Shown here: positions 34,082 through 44,200 of the stretch, piece after piece
Position numbering within the stretch: the stretch's first letter is position 1
Layout of the letters: every line of letters begins with the position of its first letter
Assembly: GCA_963732365.1 (NCBI GenBank)
Contig: CAVSZC010000007.1
Span: forward strand, 1-64,000
Direction of reading: 5' to 3'
Source of the DNA: SR-FBR-E99 sp963732365
Lineage (GTDB): Bacteria; Bacteroidota; Bacteroidia; Bacteroidales; VadinHA17
Length of the DNA stretch: 64,000 nt
The notes under the pieces: model-generated
The model's input: only the letters and a program-made list of their open reading frames with translations
Databases searched by the model: none
Told to the model about the DNA's origin: nothing
Made by a program: the position numbers and the translations under genes

Positions 34082-35730
34082 TGACAAGATTTCTGACAGT
34101 TACAGTACTCTTGCTGAGCCTGACCTTTGAGGTCACAGATGCTCAGACCGGAAAGAGTCCGGACTATAACCTGTTATATTTCTACCGAGTCTGTTTTACT
34201 GATAAGGGGGGCGTCACCGTTTCCGATTTCACACCTGAAGATCTTCTCTCTCCGGATGCAATAGAGAGAAGGGAGAAATGCGGAATTGAACCCCTGACAG
34301 AAAGTGATCTGCCGGTCAATGAGGCTTATATCAACACCGTGACACAGACGGGACTGAAATTCCACATATCGTCAAAATGGATGAACTCAGCCCTGTTCAG
34401 CTCACACTCTGAAATCAATCCTGCTGACATCGAAGAAATACCGTTTGTAAGGGAGGTGGTGCTTGTCAAACGGCCGGCAGACCCCTCAAAGGGAAAAATT
34501 GAAAAATACGGCACTCTGTCACCTGGAAGTGACCTGAGCACTTTTAACCCCCTCGTCCCACTTAACGGCGTCCCGCTCCATCAGTCAGGCTTTACCGGAA
34601 AGAGTCTCACCATAGCAGTGTTCGACGCCGGATTCCGCAACGCTGACAGGGTCGAGTCACTGACGCCGCTCATGCAGCGCGGAGGAGTCATCGCCACTTG
34701 GGACTTTGTAACGGGGCAGAATAACGTATATGATTATCACGGCCACGGCACAGCAGTACTTACTATCCTGGCCGGCGATCTCCCTGACATAATCTCAGGC
34801 TCCGCACCGGGGGCAAACTATATGCTCTTCCGTACGGAAGACGACGAGTCTGAGTACCCAGTTGAGCAGGACTACTGGGCAGCAGCAGCTGAGTATGCCG
34901 ACAGCGCCGGAGCCGACATAATATCCTCTTCCCTGGGTTATTATATGTTCGATGATCCGTCAATGGACTATGCCTTCAGTGACATGGACGGCGACAGGGC
35001 CTTCGTCACGAAGGCAGCCGATGCAGCCGCCTCAAAGGGGATACTGGTAGTGGCCAGTGCAGGCAATGAACGGAACAAGGTGTGGGTGCGGATCCTCGCT
35101 CCGTCAGACGGTGACAGCGTCATGTGCATCGGAGCCCTGAAACAGGACCTTACGATATCAGACTTTTCATCAGCCGGCTACTCCGCCGACGGCCAGGTAA
35201 AACCAGACGTGGTCGCCCCCGGAGTGAGCCTGCCTCTGCAGTATGAGCCCGGCAAATGGCAGACAGGCAGCGGAACATCGTTCTCATGCCCTGTCATAAG
35301 CGGACTGTGCGCGTCACTCATGCAGGCTGTGCCTGAAGCAACAGCAGCCGAAGTGGCAAAAGCCGTACGCGAGAGCAGCGACCGGTTCAACAACCCCGAC
35401 TCGCTCTACGGATACGGAATCCCTGACTTCATCACAGCACTCAAAAGCCTTGAAGAGATATACACCTACAAACCTGATGTCAGCATCACCGCCGGTCCCA
35501 ACCCCTTCTTTGATGAGATAAACCTGTGGTTCCGGGAAACACCTGAAAAACTGTCTGTTACAGTGACAAACGGAACCGGAAGGATCGTCATGAGAAGAGA
35601 GTATCCTGTTTACTCAGGGCGATCACACAAGCTCACCGGCTTCGAAGGTATGGCGGAGGGATTATTCATTGTGGATGTCAAAACAAGCCATGGCGGGAAG
35701 GTCTTCAAAATGGTCAGACTGAAGAGATGA
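34081..35730 (+). CDS. Secreted subtilisin-like serine peptidase with T9SS sorting domain
   Basis: This 549-aa S8 protease has a signal peptide (VTVLLLSLTFEVTDAQ), a short propeptide-like region and a complete catalytic triad: Asp in AVFDAGF (about 182), His in YDYHGHGTAV (about 222) and Ser in GTSFSCPVISG (about 400). The last 75 residues match a type A type-IX sorting domain (AGPNPFFDEINLWF at its start, GLFIVDVKTSHGGKVFKMVRL at its end), so it should cross the outer membrane by the T9SS and be attached or released. I use ATG 34081, since the frame's GTG at 34078 lies inside the previous stop region. It overlaps xseA by 4 bp. Confidence 0.92.
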   Translation: MTRFLTVTVLLLSLTFEVTDAQTGKSPDYNLLYFYRVCFTDKGGVTVSDFTPEDLLSPDAIERREKCGIEPLTESDLPVNEAYINTVTQTGLKFHISSKWMNSALFSSHSEINPADIEEIPFVREVVLVKRPADPSKGKIEKYGTLSPGSDLSTFNPLVPLNGVPLHQSGFTGKSLTIAVFDAGFRNADRVESLTPLMQRGGVIATWDFVTGQNNVYDYHGHGTAVLTILAGDLPDIISGSAPGANYMLFRTEDDESEYPVEQDYWAAAAEYADSAGADIISSSLGYYMFDDPSMDYAFSDMDGDRAFVTKAADAAASKGILVVASAGNERNKVWVRILAPSDGDSVMCIGALKQDLTISDFSSAGYSADGQVKPDVVAPGVSLPLQYEPGKWQTGSGTSFSCPVISGLCASLMQAVPEATAAEVAKAVRESSDRFNNPDSLYGYGIPDFITALKSLEEIYTYKPDVSITAGPNPFFDEINLWFRETPEKLSVTVTNGTGRIVMRREYPVYSGRSHKLTGFEGMAEGLFIVDVKTSHGGKVFKMVRLKR

Positions 35731-36983
35731 ATAATGTCGAGAAACTGACTCTCACCGAGCTGCAGGAGGTGATACGGGACAAACTGTATGAGTCCCTCCC
35801 CGGCTTCTTCTGGGTTGTGGCAGAGATAGCTGAGATGAAGGTCAATTCCTCCGGACACTGTTACCTCGAACTTACAGGAAGCGAAAAACCCGGAGGAAGA
35901 GTTGCCTCCAGAGCCAGGGCAACTATCTGGGCAGCCAGGTTCCGCTCACTCAATACCTTTTTTACCGCCACGACAGGGATACCGCTGCGGCAGGGAATAA
36001 CAATACTTTTCAAAGCGACGGTTGAATATCATGAGTTGTACGGTCTCAGCCTGAATATTTCAGACCTCGATCCGTCATACACTGCCGGAGACATGGCTCT
36101 CAGACGTGAAGCCATCATCAGAAGACTTACCGGCGATGGGGTCATGACAATGAACCGGGACCTCGACCTGCCTCCCTATCCCAGGTATATAGCTGTCATC
36201 TCCTCATCAAAGGCTGCCGGGTACCAGGATTTCATCAACCACCTCACCCGTAATCCCTACGGGTACGTTTTTGTGCCACAGCTGTTCGAGACGGTCATGC
36301 AGGGCGAGACAACGGAACATTCAGTAATGGAGTCACTTGACATTATCTCCGGTGAGGCGGCACGCTTTGATGCTGTCGTTATTATCAGGGGCGGAGGCTC
36401 AACAACAGACCTTAGCTGGTTCGACAGCTATGACATTGCATATCACGTCACACAATTCCCCCTGCCCGTAATTACCGGTATCGGGCATGAAAAAGATCTT
36501 TCCGTTACTGACATGGTAGCATGGAGATCACTAAAGACACCTACAGCAGTAGCCGACTTCCTTGTCGGACAGGCACTTGACTGCGAGAACCATATCGTGG
36601 AAATGGCAGAGACGCTCTCTTCTGCCGCCGGAGATATCATCACCTCGGCAGGGGAACAACTGGCATCACTCCTGAATCGTACAACAGCTACAGCACGCCT
36701 GCACCTCAGGGTAAAAAGCGAACAGCTCATCCATCATACGGAAAATCTCAGGAAGTCGGGATATAATTCAATACGCTCAGCAAATGATACAGCAGAGAGG
36801 CTGGAACAGTCTCTGAAACACCTCGATCCGGCCGGAGTGATGAAAAGGGGATTTACCATAACCACAAAAGAAGGACAAATCATTCGCTCATCTGCCGATC
36901 TGCATCCCGGCGATACGGTTCTTACACACTTTGACGACGGAAAGGCTTCCAGCACTGTACGAGAAACAAGTTCAAAAATATAA
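35727..36983 (+). CDS. xseA: Exodeoxyribonuclease VII large subunit
   Basis: The catalytic subunit of the single-strand-specific exonuclease has 418 aa. It has an N-terminal OB fold (FFWVVAEIAEMKVNSSGHCYLEL), the conserved core YIAVISSSKAAGYQDF and VVIIRGGGSTTDLSWFD, then TGIGHEKDLSVTDMVA. A coiled helical C-terminal region binds the small subunits. It cuts ssDNA from both ends into short pieces during repair. It is coupled to the upstream protease gene by a 4-bp overlap and followed directly by xseB. Joining DNA repair genes to a secreted protease in one operon is odd and is probably a chance arrangement. Confidence 0.95.
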   Translation: MNNVEKLTLTELQEVIRDKLYESLPGFFWVVAEIAEMKVNSSGHCYLELTGSEKPGGRVASRARATIWAARFRSLNTFFTATTGIPLRQGITILFKATVEYHELYGLSLNISDLDPSYTAGDMALRREAIIRRLTGDGVMTMNRDLDLPPYPRYIAVISSSKAAGYQDFINHLTRNPYGYVFVPQLFETVMQGETTEHSVMESLDIISGEAARFDAVVIIRGGGSTTDLSWFDSYDIAYHVTQFPLPVITGIGHEKDLSVTDMVAWRSLKTPTAVADFLVGQALDCENHIVEMAETLSSAAGDIITSAGEQLASLLNRTTATARLHLRVKSEQLIHHTENLRKSGYNSIRSANDTAERLEQSLKHLDPAGVMKRGFTITTKEGQIIRSSADLHPGDTVLTHFDDGKASSTVRETSSKI

Positions 36984-37187
36984 ATGATGGCAAAGAAAGA
37001 GATCGGATTCAACGAGGCAGTAAAAGGTATTGAGGAGATCCTTAAAAATATCGAGGAGGGAGAACCCGATATCGACAGACTCTCTGCTGACGTTGAAAAA
37101 GCTGCAGGACTCATAAAGATCTGCCGCGCAAGACTGCGTGAGACAGAGGAAAAAATCGATGGGATTATGAAGGATCTGAGGTCATAA
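36984..37187 (+). CDS. xseB: Exodeoxyribonuclease VII small subunit
   Basis: This 67-aa helical hairpin protein has the family pattern: FNEAVKGIEEILKNIEEGEPDIDRL, then KAAGLIKICRARLRETEEKI. Several copies wrap around the XseA coiled region and set nuclease length control. The ATG directly follows the xseA stop. A weak GC hairpin (37194-37221) and then a good T-run terminator (37321-37345) close the operon. Confidence 0.95.
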   Translation: MMAKKEIGFNEAVKGIEEILKNIEEGEPDIDRLSADVEKAAGLIKICRARLRETEEKIDGIMKDLRS

Positions 37188-37320
37188 ATCAAGGAGGGCC
37201 GCCTCTTGCGAAACGGCCCTCAACTCGAAACCCTAACCTAAATTCCAGAAAACTAACTCTTCTGCTGGAAAACTACCTTCATTAATTAAACGTATAAGTA
37301 TAGTGAATTGTTTCAATAAG

Positions 37321-37345
37321 AAACAGAAATTCTCTGTTTTTTTTT
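37321..37345 (+). terminator. Intrinsic terminator of the ywqK-like/subtilase/xseAB operon
   Basis: AAACAGA pairs with TCTGTTT around AATTC and runs into nine T on the plus strand. It sits between xseB and the convergent thioredoxin gene, whose stop codon lies a few bases to the right. Confidence 0.75.
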
Positions 37346-37351
37346 CAACTG

Positions 37352-37714
37352 TCAGTTTTTCTCGATGCCAAAGATATCTTTAAAGGCCTGCTCAAAGCTC
37401 TCTTTCGGCAAAGCTCCCATGGCCATCTGCGGCTGACCCTCCAACGGGACGAATAAAAGAGACGGGATGCTTCTTATGCCAAAAACCGAAGCAAGTTCCT
37501 GCTCAGCCTCTGTATCTACCTTATAAACATACAGTTTACCGTCATATTCCTTTGAGAGCTCCTCGAGTACAGGTGCCACCATCTTGCAGGGGCCGCACCA
37601 GTCAGCATAAAAATCTATAATACAGGGTTTGTCTCCCGTGTACTTCCACTCTTTGTTCTGTTCATAATTGAAAACTTTCTCAAGAAAGCTCTCTTTTGTC
37701 AAATGTTCTGCCAT
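37352..37714 (-). CDS. trxA: Thioredoxin
   Basis: This small thiol-disulfide oxidoreductase has 120 aa with the active site DWCGPCKMVAP (Cys about 40 and 43). The cis-Pro loop RSIPSLLFV and a preceding KVDTEAEQELASVFGI block are complete. There is no signal peptide, so it acts in the cytosol and reduces protein disulfides with NADPH through thioredoxin reductase. A short N-terminal extension (MAEHLTKESFLEKVFNYE) is common in Bacteroidota copies. It stands alone, convergent with xseB and divergent from cca. Confidence 0.92.
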   Translation of the reverse strand: MAEHLTKESFLEKVFNYEQNKEWKYTGDKPCIIDFYADWCGPCKMVAPVLEELSKEYDGKLYVYKVDTEAEQELASVFGIRSIPSLLFVPLEGQPQMAMGALPKESFEQAFKDIFGIEKN

Positions 37715-37865
37715 AGCTACTTTTTCTTGTTTAACAGCTTATTAAATTTATTGTTCATTGCTGATCAATTGCCGTGCCGGAGTGTTCCTGGCATTAATTA
37801 TAGCTCAATTTAGGGTATTAATTGTAATTTTGTCACTGAAAACGGTTAAATTGTCATATATACAT

Positions 37866-39278
37866 ATGTACATATTTCCAGATGACAGTATATTTGAGAT
37901 AATTGCCCGAGTTGCGGAGCGGGAAGAAGCTGAGGCTTATGTCATCGGCGGATATGTACGTGATCATATCCTGGGAAGAGAGCATCCGGAAAAAGACATA
38001 GACATAGTGGTTCTTGGAGACGGAGCCAGAATGGCGCGGGCGGTGGCGAAGGAGCTCAATACGAAGATTAAAGTCACGGTATTCAAAACATTCGGTACCG
38101 CGATGTTCAGGTCCGGTAATTATGACATTGAATTTGTCGGCGCAAGGAAGGAGTCTTACAGCAGCAACTCGCGCAAACCGGCTGTATTGCCCGGAACCAT
38201 CGAAGACGATCAGAACAGGCGTGATTTCACGATCAATGCACTGGCAATCAGCCTTAACAGGAAGAACTTCGGCGAGGTGATAGATCCTTTCGGCGGGCTG
38301 GATGATATAAAAAACAAGATATTGCGCACCCCTCTTGACCCTGACGCCACCTTCAGTGATGACCCTCTGCGGATGATGCGGGCCATCAGGTTTGCCTCCC
38401 AGCTCGGGTTCAGGGTCTCGGATGACACACTTGAATCCGTCAGACGCAATGCCGAAAGAATCAGGATCGTCTCAGCGGAGCGCATAACGGTTGAGCTTAA
38501 CAAGATCATCGCCACAGAAACACCTTCAACAGGCTTCCTTCTCCTCCAGGAGACAGGCCTCCTCCCTGTTATCCTGCCTGAGCTCTCAAGGCTCAGCGGT
38601 GTCGAGGATAAAGAGGGAAAGGGTCATAAGGATAACTTCCATCATACGCTCAAGGTACTCGATAACGTGGCAGCCCGGAGCAATGATATCTGGCTGCGGT
38701 GGACAGCCCTGCTTCATGACATTGCCAAACCGGTTACCAAGAAGTTCGTTCCGGGTATCGGCTGGACCTTTCACGGGCATGAATTCATCGGGGCAAAGAT
38801 GGTATCTGAGATATTCTCGCGCCTGAAGCTGCCTCTCAATGACAGGATGAGGTATGTCAGGAAGCTTGTGGGATTGCATCTGAGGCCTATCGCTCTTGTT
38901 CAGGACGAGGTGACCGATTCGGCCGTCAGGAGGCTTCTCTTCGAGGCCGGCAATGACATCGACGACCTGATGCTCCTCTGCGAGGCTGACATCACCTCAG
39001 GCAACAGGATGAAGGTAAGAAAGCACCGCGAGAACTTTGCCCTGGTGCGCCGCAAACTGAAGGAGATAGAGGAGAAGGATGCCGTCAGGACCTTCCAGCC
39101 ACCGGTTCATGGGGACGAGATAATCGCCGCCTTCGGCATCAAACCCGGGCCGACTGTAGGGATAATCAAGACAGCAATAAAGGATGCCATCCTTGACGGT
39201 TTAATCCCCAACGACCATGATGCAGCACGCCGGTACATGCTGATAAAAGGCAGAGAGCTCGGCCTCACTCCGGTATGA
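37866..39278 (+). CDS. cca: CCA-adding tRNA nucleotidyltransferase with HD domain
   Basis: This 470-aa class II enzyme adds CCA to tRNA 3' ends. The head shows AYVIGGYVRDHILGR and the metal-binding DIDIVVLGDG. DFTINALAI and DPLRMMRAIRFASQLGF are the next family blocks. A C-terminal HD domain includes WTALLHDIAKP and FHGHEFIGA, suggesting an added phosphohydrolase activity. I start it at ATG 37866 (MYIFPDDSIFEI), since the earlier frame part to 37758 is not family-like. Its presence fits the absence of encoded CCA in both tRNA genes here. It overlaps the convergent endonuclease gene by 14 bp. Confidence 0.94.
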   Translation: MYIFPDDSIFEIIARVAEREEAEAYVIGGYVRDHILGREHPEKDIDIVVLGDGARMARAVAKELNTKIKVTVFKTFGTAMFRSGNYDIEFVGARKESYSSNSRKPAVLPGTIEDDQNRRDFTINALAISLNRKNFGEVIDPFGGLDDIKNKILRTPLDPDATFSDDPLRMMRAIRFASQLGFRVSDDTLESVRRNAERIRIVSAERITVELNKIIATETPSTGFLLLQETGLLPVILPELSRLSGVEDKEGKGHKDNFHHTLKVLDNVAARSNDIWLRWTALLHDIAKPVTKKFVPGIGWTFHGHEFIGAKMVSEIFSRLKLPLNDRMRYVRKLVGLHLRPIALVQDEVTDSAVRRLLFEAGNDIDDLMLLCEADITSGNRMKVRKHRENFALVRRKLKEIEEKDAVRTFQPPVHGDEIIAAFGIKPGPTVGIIKTAIKDAILDGLIPNDHDAARRYMLIKGRELGLTPV

Positions 39279-40272
39279 CAGTTGTGCGATGCGTTACCGT
39301 GATCATTACAGGGAGATGGTCTGAGTAACCACCTTCATAGGTGAATCCTCCGTATGTGGGGCGTGGCTTCTTTCCCGGATAATCGGGGTCATCCTTCAAC
39401 AGAAAAGGCAGATCGACAACACTGAATTTTTCAGGCCCTGTAATAAAATACCCTGCAGAATCACACATCACCGGCGAAACAAATACCTGGTCAATCATCT
39501 CCCAGTTACCCTGATAACGGTATGACCCCTTCCCTGCCGAAGAGAGAGCGTTGGTAAGATTTACCAGGCTACCGCCGTCAGTCATGATCTCAGTCACCTG
39601 TTCACCGGATACAGCATTGAAGTCACCCATGACAATTACCGGGGCGCGGTTGCCTGACGCTCTTTGAAGCGAATCAACCTTCGTCCTTACCAGCATCGCC
39701 ATCTTCTTTCTGACGGGCTCCGCAGCCATTGTGCCTCCCCTGCGCGAGGGCCAGTGACACATGATCAGATGAAGTGTGTCATTCCCAAGAAGACTCTTTA
39801 CATAAAGGAGGTTCCGCGAATCAAAAGTCTCACCGGGACCGGACTCCGGGATCCATGAGTCTGACATGATGATTTTAACATCAGCACGGCGATACAATAA
39901 AGCAATATCTATCCCCCGCCTGTCCGGCGACTCCCTGTGAACAAAACCATAGCCCGCACCCTCAAGCACTGAGCGGTATGCCAGGTCAGCAACGACATCT
40001 GCATTTTCCACCTCGCACAGCCCTGCCATCACCGGCAGATTCCATCCTCCCGATGCAGCAATGACGCGCGCCAGCGCATCTATCTTCTGCCAGTACCTGT
40101 AGTTTGTCCACCGCCTCTCACCATCAGGGAGAAACTCATCATCGTCAGTCAGTGTATCATCAACAGTATCAAACAGGTTCTCAACATTATAGAACATAAT
40201 GTTGTACTCCTGCCCTTTCACGTTCCAGGATGCGGCAGTAATAATCAAAACTAAAATTACTGCCGGCCTCAT
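39265..40272 (-). CDS. Secreted endonuclease/exonuclease/phosphatase-family protein
   Basis: The 335-aa protein starts with a signal peptide (AVILVLIITAASWNVKGQ). The EEP fold follows: MFYNVENLFDTVDD (metal Asn/Glu region), GLCEVENADV (catalytic Glu), MCHWPSRRGG, VIVMGDFNAV and the final SDHLPVMITV (Asp-His pair). It may hydrolyse nucleic acid or phosphate esters in the periplasm or outside. Its ATG overlaps the stop of the PorP/SprF gene by one base, so it reads as the third gene of the adhesin operon, although no functional link is known. Confidence 0.88.
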   Translation of the reverse strand: MRPAVILVLIITAASWNVKGQEYNIMFYNVENLFDTVDDTLTDDDEFLPDGERRWTNYRYWQKIDALARVIAASGGWNLPVMAGLCEVENADVVADLAYRSVLEGAGYGFVHRESPDRRGIDIALLYRRADVKIIMSDSWIPESGPGETFDSRNLLYVKSLLGNDTLHLIMCHWPSRRGGTMAAEPVRKKMAMLVRTKVDSLQRASGNRAPVIVMGDFNAVSGEQVTEIMTDGGSLVNLTNALSSAGKGSYRYQGNWEMIDQVFVSPVMCDSAGYFITGPEKFSVVDLPFLLKDDPDYPGKKPRPTYGGFTYEGGYSDHLPVMITVTHRTTVIPE

Positions 40273-41264
40273 TAATACTTATTGATCCACCGGTATCTCC
40301 TCGGGTTGTCGCCGAAGCGTGCCAGGAAAGTCAGTTCATGTGACCCGTAGGTCTGGGTCCGTATATCTGACAGTGTGAAATCATATGCATAGCCGATCAG
40401 GAACCTGTCAACAGTGAGCCCCGCCATCATTATCACGGCATCATTTGTCCTGTATGATACCCCCAGCCAGTAGTCCTCCTTGTAATAAACCCTGGCAGTA
40501 ATATCCAGCTGCAGGGCAGAGAATAACATGTCAGACGATTTGACCATCATTGAAGGCTCTATCATCCAGTCATTGTCACTGAGCCAGAACTTGGCGCCGC
40601 CGGTGAGGAAATAATGTCCAAGCTCGGAATTGTCATTCTTGCCGTTGTTTCCTATCATTATCGAACCCCTGAACAGGTTGGTCATTGCATAACCCACATA
40701 ATACTTCCGCGTAGTATAGCTTACGCCAAAGTTCGCATCGGGAATATAAACCACCTGGTCATAGTTGTTGAGGAACTCATCATTCACATCGTCGGGCATC
40801 AACGCGCCGTTGATATCCACAAAATACTGGTAGGCATTGACAGAGAGCCCGAATGACAGCTGTTTTTCGTCAGCAACAGGAATATGATATGCATAAGCCA
40901 TCTGGAACCCTGTCCTGTTCATTATACCGTTCTGATCAGCATAGATGTACCCGCCGATGCCTACCCTGCCCCCCTTGGTAGGCCTGTCAATCTTCTTCCT
41001 GACAGTTGTTGATTTACTGATATAACTGTCTTTCAGTATCCTCGTCTGGAACGCAGCCGCATAGGTGCTTGGGGCATTGGGTATACCCAGCCACTGCTCC
41101 CGTACCGTAAGTCCGAAAGTAGTATAACCGTCACTGCCGGCATATGACGGATTTATAAGAAATCCGTTCATGATATACTGGCTGTACATCGGGAACTGCT
41201 GACCCCTGACAGATGGCATTATCGCCAGGAGTACGAGCACTGTTGCTATTTTGAGAAGTTTCAT
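40272..41264 (-). CDS. PorP/SprF family type IX secretion membrane protein
   Basis: This 330-aa outer-membrane beta-barrel protein has a signal peptide (ATVLVLLAIMPSVRGQ) and the family opening QFPMYSQYIMNGFLINPSYAG. The close FLIGYAYDFTLSDIRTQTYGSHEL is also diagnostic. PorP/SprF proteins are found beside genes for type B T9SS cargo and help to export or anchor that cargo. Here it lies 20 bp downstream of a giant protein with just such a C-terminus, so the two probably work as a pair. Confidence 0.93.
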   Translation of the reverse strand: MKLLKIATVLVLLAIMPSVRGQQFPMYSQYIMNGFLINPSYAGSDGYTTFGLTVREQWLGIPNAPSTYAAAFQTRILKDSYISKSTTVRKKIDRPTKGGRVGIGGYIYADQNGIMNRTGFQMAYAYHIPVADEKQLSFGLSVNAYQYFVDINGALMPDDVNDEFLNNYDQVVYIPDANFGVSYTTRKYYVGYAMTNLFRGSIMIGNNGKNDNSELGHYFLTGGAKFWLSDNDWMIEPSMMVKSSDMLFSALQLDITARVYYKEDYWLGVSYRTNDAVIMMAGLTVDRFLIGYAYDFTLSDIRTQTYGSHELTFLARFGDNPRRYRWINKY

Positions 41265-41284
41265 ATCTCCTTCCGGTATTCAGT

Positions 41285-44200
41285 TTATTTGCTGATGATT
41301 GAGATAACACCCGTACGCGGTTCGGAACCGTCATGCAGGTTAATGATATAATGATAAGAGTCGTTGGGCAACAGCTTGCCGTTGTACCTGCCATCCCACT
41401 CGTCGGTTGCGTCTCTCGTGTGGAAGACAAGCTTGCCCCACCTGTCGTAGACGAAGACCTCGGCATCAGGATAGAGTTCTGCATTTCTCATCTTCCAGGT
41501 ATCGTTACGGCCGTCATCATTTGGCGTGATGATCTCATAGACCCTCAGACAGTCTTCACCAATGAGAGGGACGTTTACAGTGAACTCCACAAAGCAACCG
41601 TTGGCGTCTGTGACAGTTACAGTATAGTCTCCCGGAAGGATTCCGGTACGGTCAGGTGTTGACGGTCCGTCATTCCATCCATATGTCAGAGTCCCAACAC
41701 CGCCTGCTGCCGTAAGGTCAATACTTCCGTCAGGGGTATCTGGACAGGAAGCAGGTACCGCAGTGGCACTTACCTGGATGGCCGGCGGTGCTGTGATGGT
41801 ATAGCTCCGTATCAGCGGACATCCTGCACCGTCGGTAATTGTAAGTGCATAGGTGCCTGCGATGAGGTTTGTGATTGCGCTCAGCGTCGAGGAAAAGCCG
41901 CCGGGTCCGCTCCATAGATATGACAATGGCGGCGTCCCTCCTGTGGCAGTAACGCTTATCGTACCATCTGCCGACGTGGCACAGGAGACACCAAACCCTG
42001 CATAGTCTGACACCACTGACGAGGTCACTGCGATGGCAGAAGGCTCTGTGAGTGTCTCAGTGAAGGTGAATGTGGCACATGAGTTCAGATCGGTGATGGT
42101 GAGGCTGTAAGTGCCGGCACGCAGAGCCGTTATATCTTCCGTCGAGGCAGTGAAGCCTGAGGGTCCGGTCCAGCTTATGCTGTAAGGCTGCGTGCCACCT
42201 GATGCTGTAATGTAAACCGCACCGTCATTACCTCCGTTACATGTTACATTACTCGTGCCATCAAGTGTCACGGTAAACGGCAGAGGCTCTGTAATAGTGA
42301 GCGTAGTATTTGAAATACAGCCATGGGCATCAATAACCTCAAAGTAGTAAGTTCCTGATGCCAGTCCTGTAAAGTCGCCGGAGGGCTGGAACGGAGAACC
42401 GTCGATACTGTAGAAGAAAGGAGCCTGCCCGACCGTTGCACTAAGATGTATCTCGCCGTCTGTCAATCCCGCGCAGCTGATATTTCTGAGAAGGGTCACC
42501 TGTATTGCCGGCAGTGGATAGATTGTTATGACGGCATCAGATACTGCCGTGCTGCATGATCCACCTCCCGTAACAGTCATTGTAAGTGTTACCGTGCCAG
42601 CTGAATAGTCAGATGTTCCAAAGGTATAGTATGGGTTATCGATGGCAGCATCACTGAAGGTGCCATTGCCGCCTGAGCTCCAGCTCACAACTCCGCCCGT
42701 GTGCGACGCTCCCATGATCTGGTATCCTGCCTCGCTCCTGCATAGCCAGGCATCCGGTCCTGCGTCAGCTGAAGGTGCCGGAGTGAAGGTGATAACGACA
42801 TCATCGGCCGCAATGCCGCACAGTGCACTGCTGACTATCATGGTCAGCATAACCGGTCCGGTGTCCGTGGGCCCGAAACTGTATACCGGATTGACAACCG
42901 ACGGGTTACTGAATGTGCCGTCACCGGACGAGATCCAGCTTATAGTACCGTTTGCTGCCGCAGCATCTGTCAGTGCAACGTTGGGGGTACCTGCACAGAG
43001 ATCTCTGTCAGATCCGGCATTAGCTGCCGGTAATCCGGCAAATGACAGTACCATCGCGTCAGCGAGGGTGACCGGACAACCATTGGTCTTCGTTCCTGTC
43101 AGAGTCAGGGTGACATTGGTATTGTCAGTTGCACCGCGCGTATAGACGGGATTAACAAGTGTCGGATCATTGAATGACCCGGAGCCGGAGGTTGTCCAGA
43201 GAAGGGTCATATTCGAAGCTGCAGCACCGGTGATACTGTATGACGGATCAGTTATGCAAATCATTCCGTCAGGGCCGGCTGACAGCGATGCGGGGAAGGG
43301 GTCAGTTACCGTAACGACTGCGTTGCATGTTGATATATTGCCGCTTCCATCGGCAACAGTGACAGTCACGGTTACAACTCCAAGATCGGCGCAGGTGAAG
43401 AGCGACCTGCTCAGTGTCACCGACGCAACAGAACAGTTGTCAGTCGGGAGGGCCGCAAGAAGGTCTGCAGCAACGACAGAACCGTTGCCTGCCGCATCGA
43501 GGGTTACAGTTGCATTTTTGCATGCAACAACCGGAACCTCAGTGTCATTCACGGTGACGGTAAACGAACAGGTCGACGTCTGCCCGTCAGAATCGGTTGA
43601 TGTATAAATAACCGTTGTCGTACCAACAGGGAAGGTGGCGCCAGGATTATGGGTTGAGACCATTGGCGCACTCGAGACGGGGGGCACCCAGGTCACAACA
43701 GCAGAGCACAGGCCAGGAGCATTTCCGACAGAAATATTTGAGGGACATCCGGTTATCACAGGCGGATCATTGTCCTCAATCGTCACAGTGACATTCTGTG
43801 ATGCCATGGAATCAAAATTATTGTCTGTGAGCGACTGGTTGACAGTAACTGCTATAATATCCGTCCTGTCAATGTCAAGAGCATCTTCCAGGGCAGTGAC
43901 ATTCACAACTACCGGGATATTCCAGTTTGCAGGTGTGAAGGTTATCTGGGCAGGATGGGCGGTGTGCACCGGAGCAGCATTGATCAGGTCAAAGACAACA
44001 TTTGACGACGGCTGCGAAGTGAGAACAACAGTGAACTGTCCGGCTGGCCCTCCCTCCTGGATTGTTATTGCCAGCGGATTGACGATAAATCCTGCCACGT
44101 CATCATTGGTTACATTTACGCTGACAGTGGCCGTCAAACCGTCAAAAGCGTCATTTGACAGGGCATTATTAACTGACAGGCTGATTGTTGTGGATGCGTC

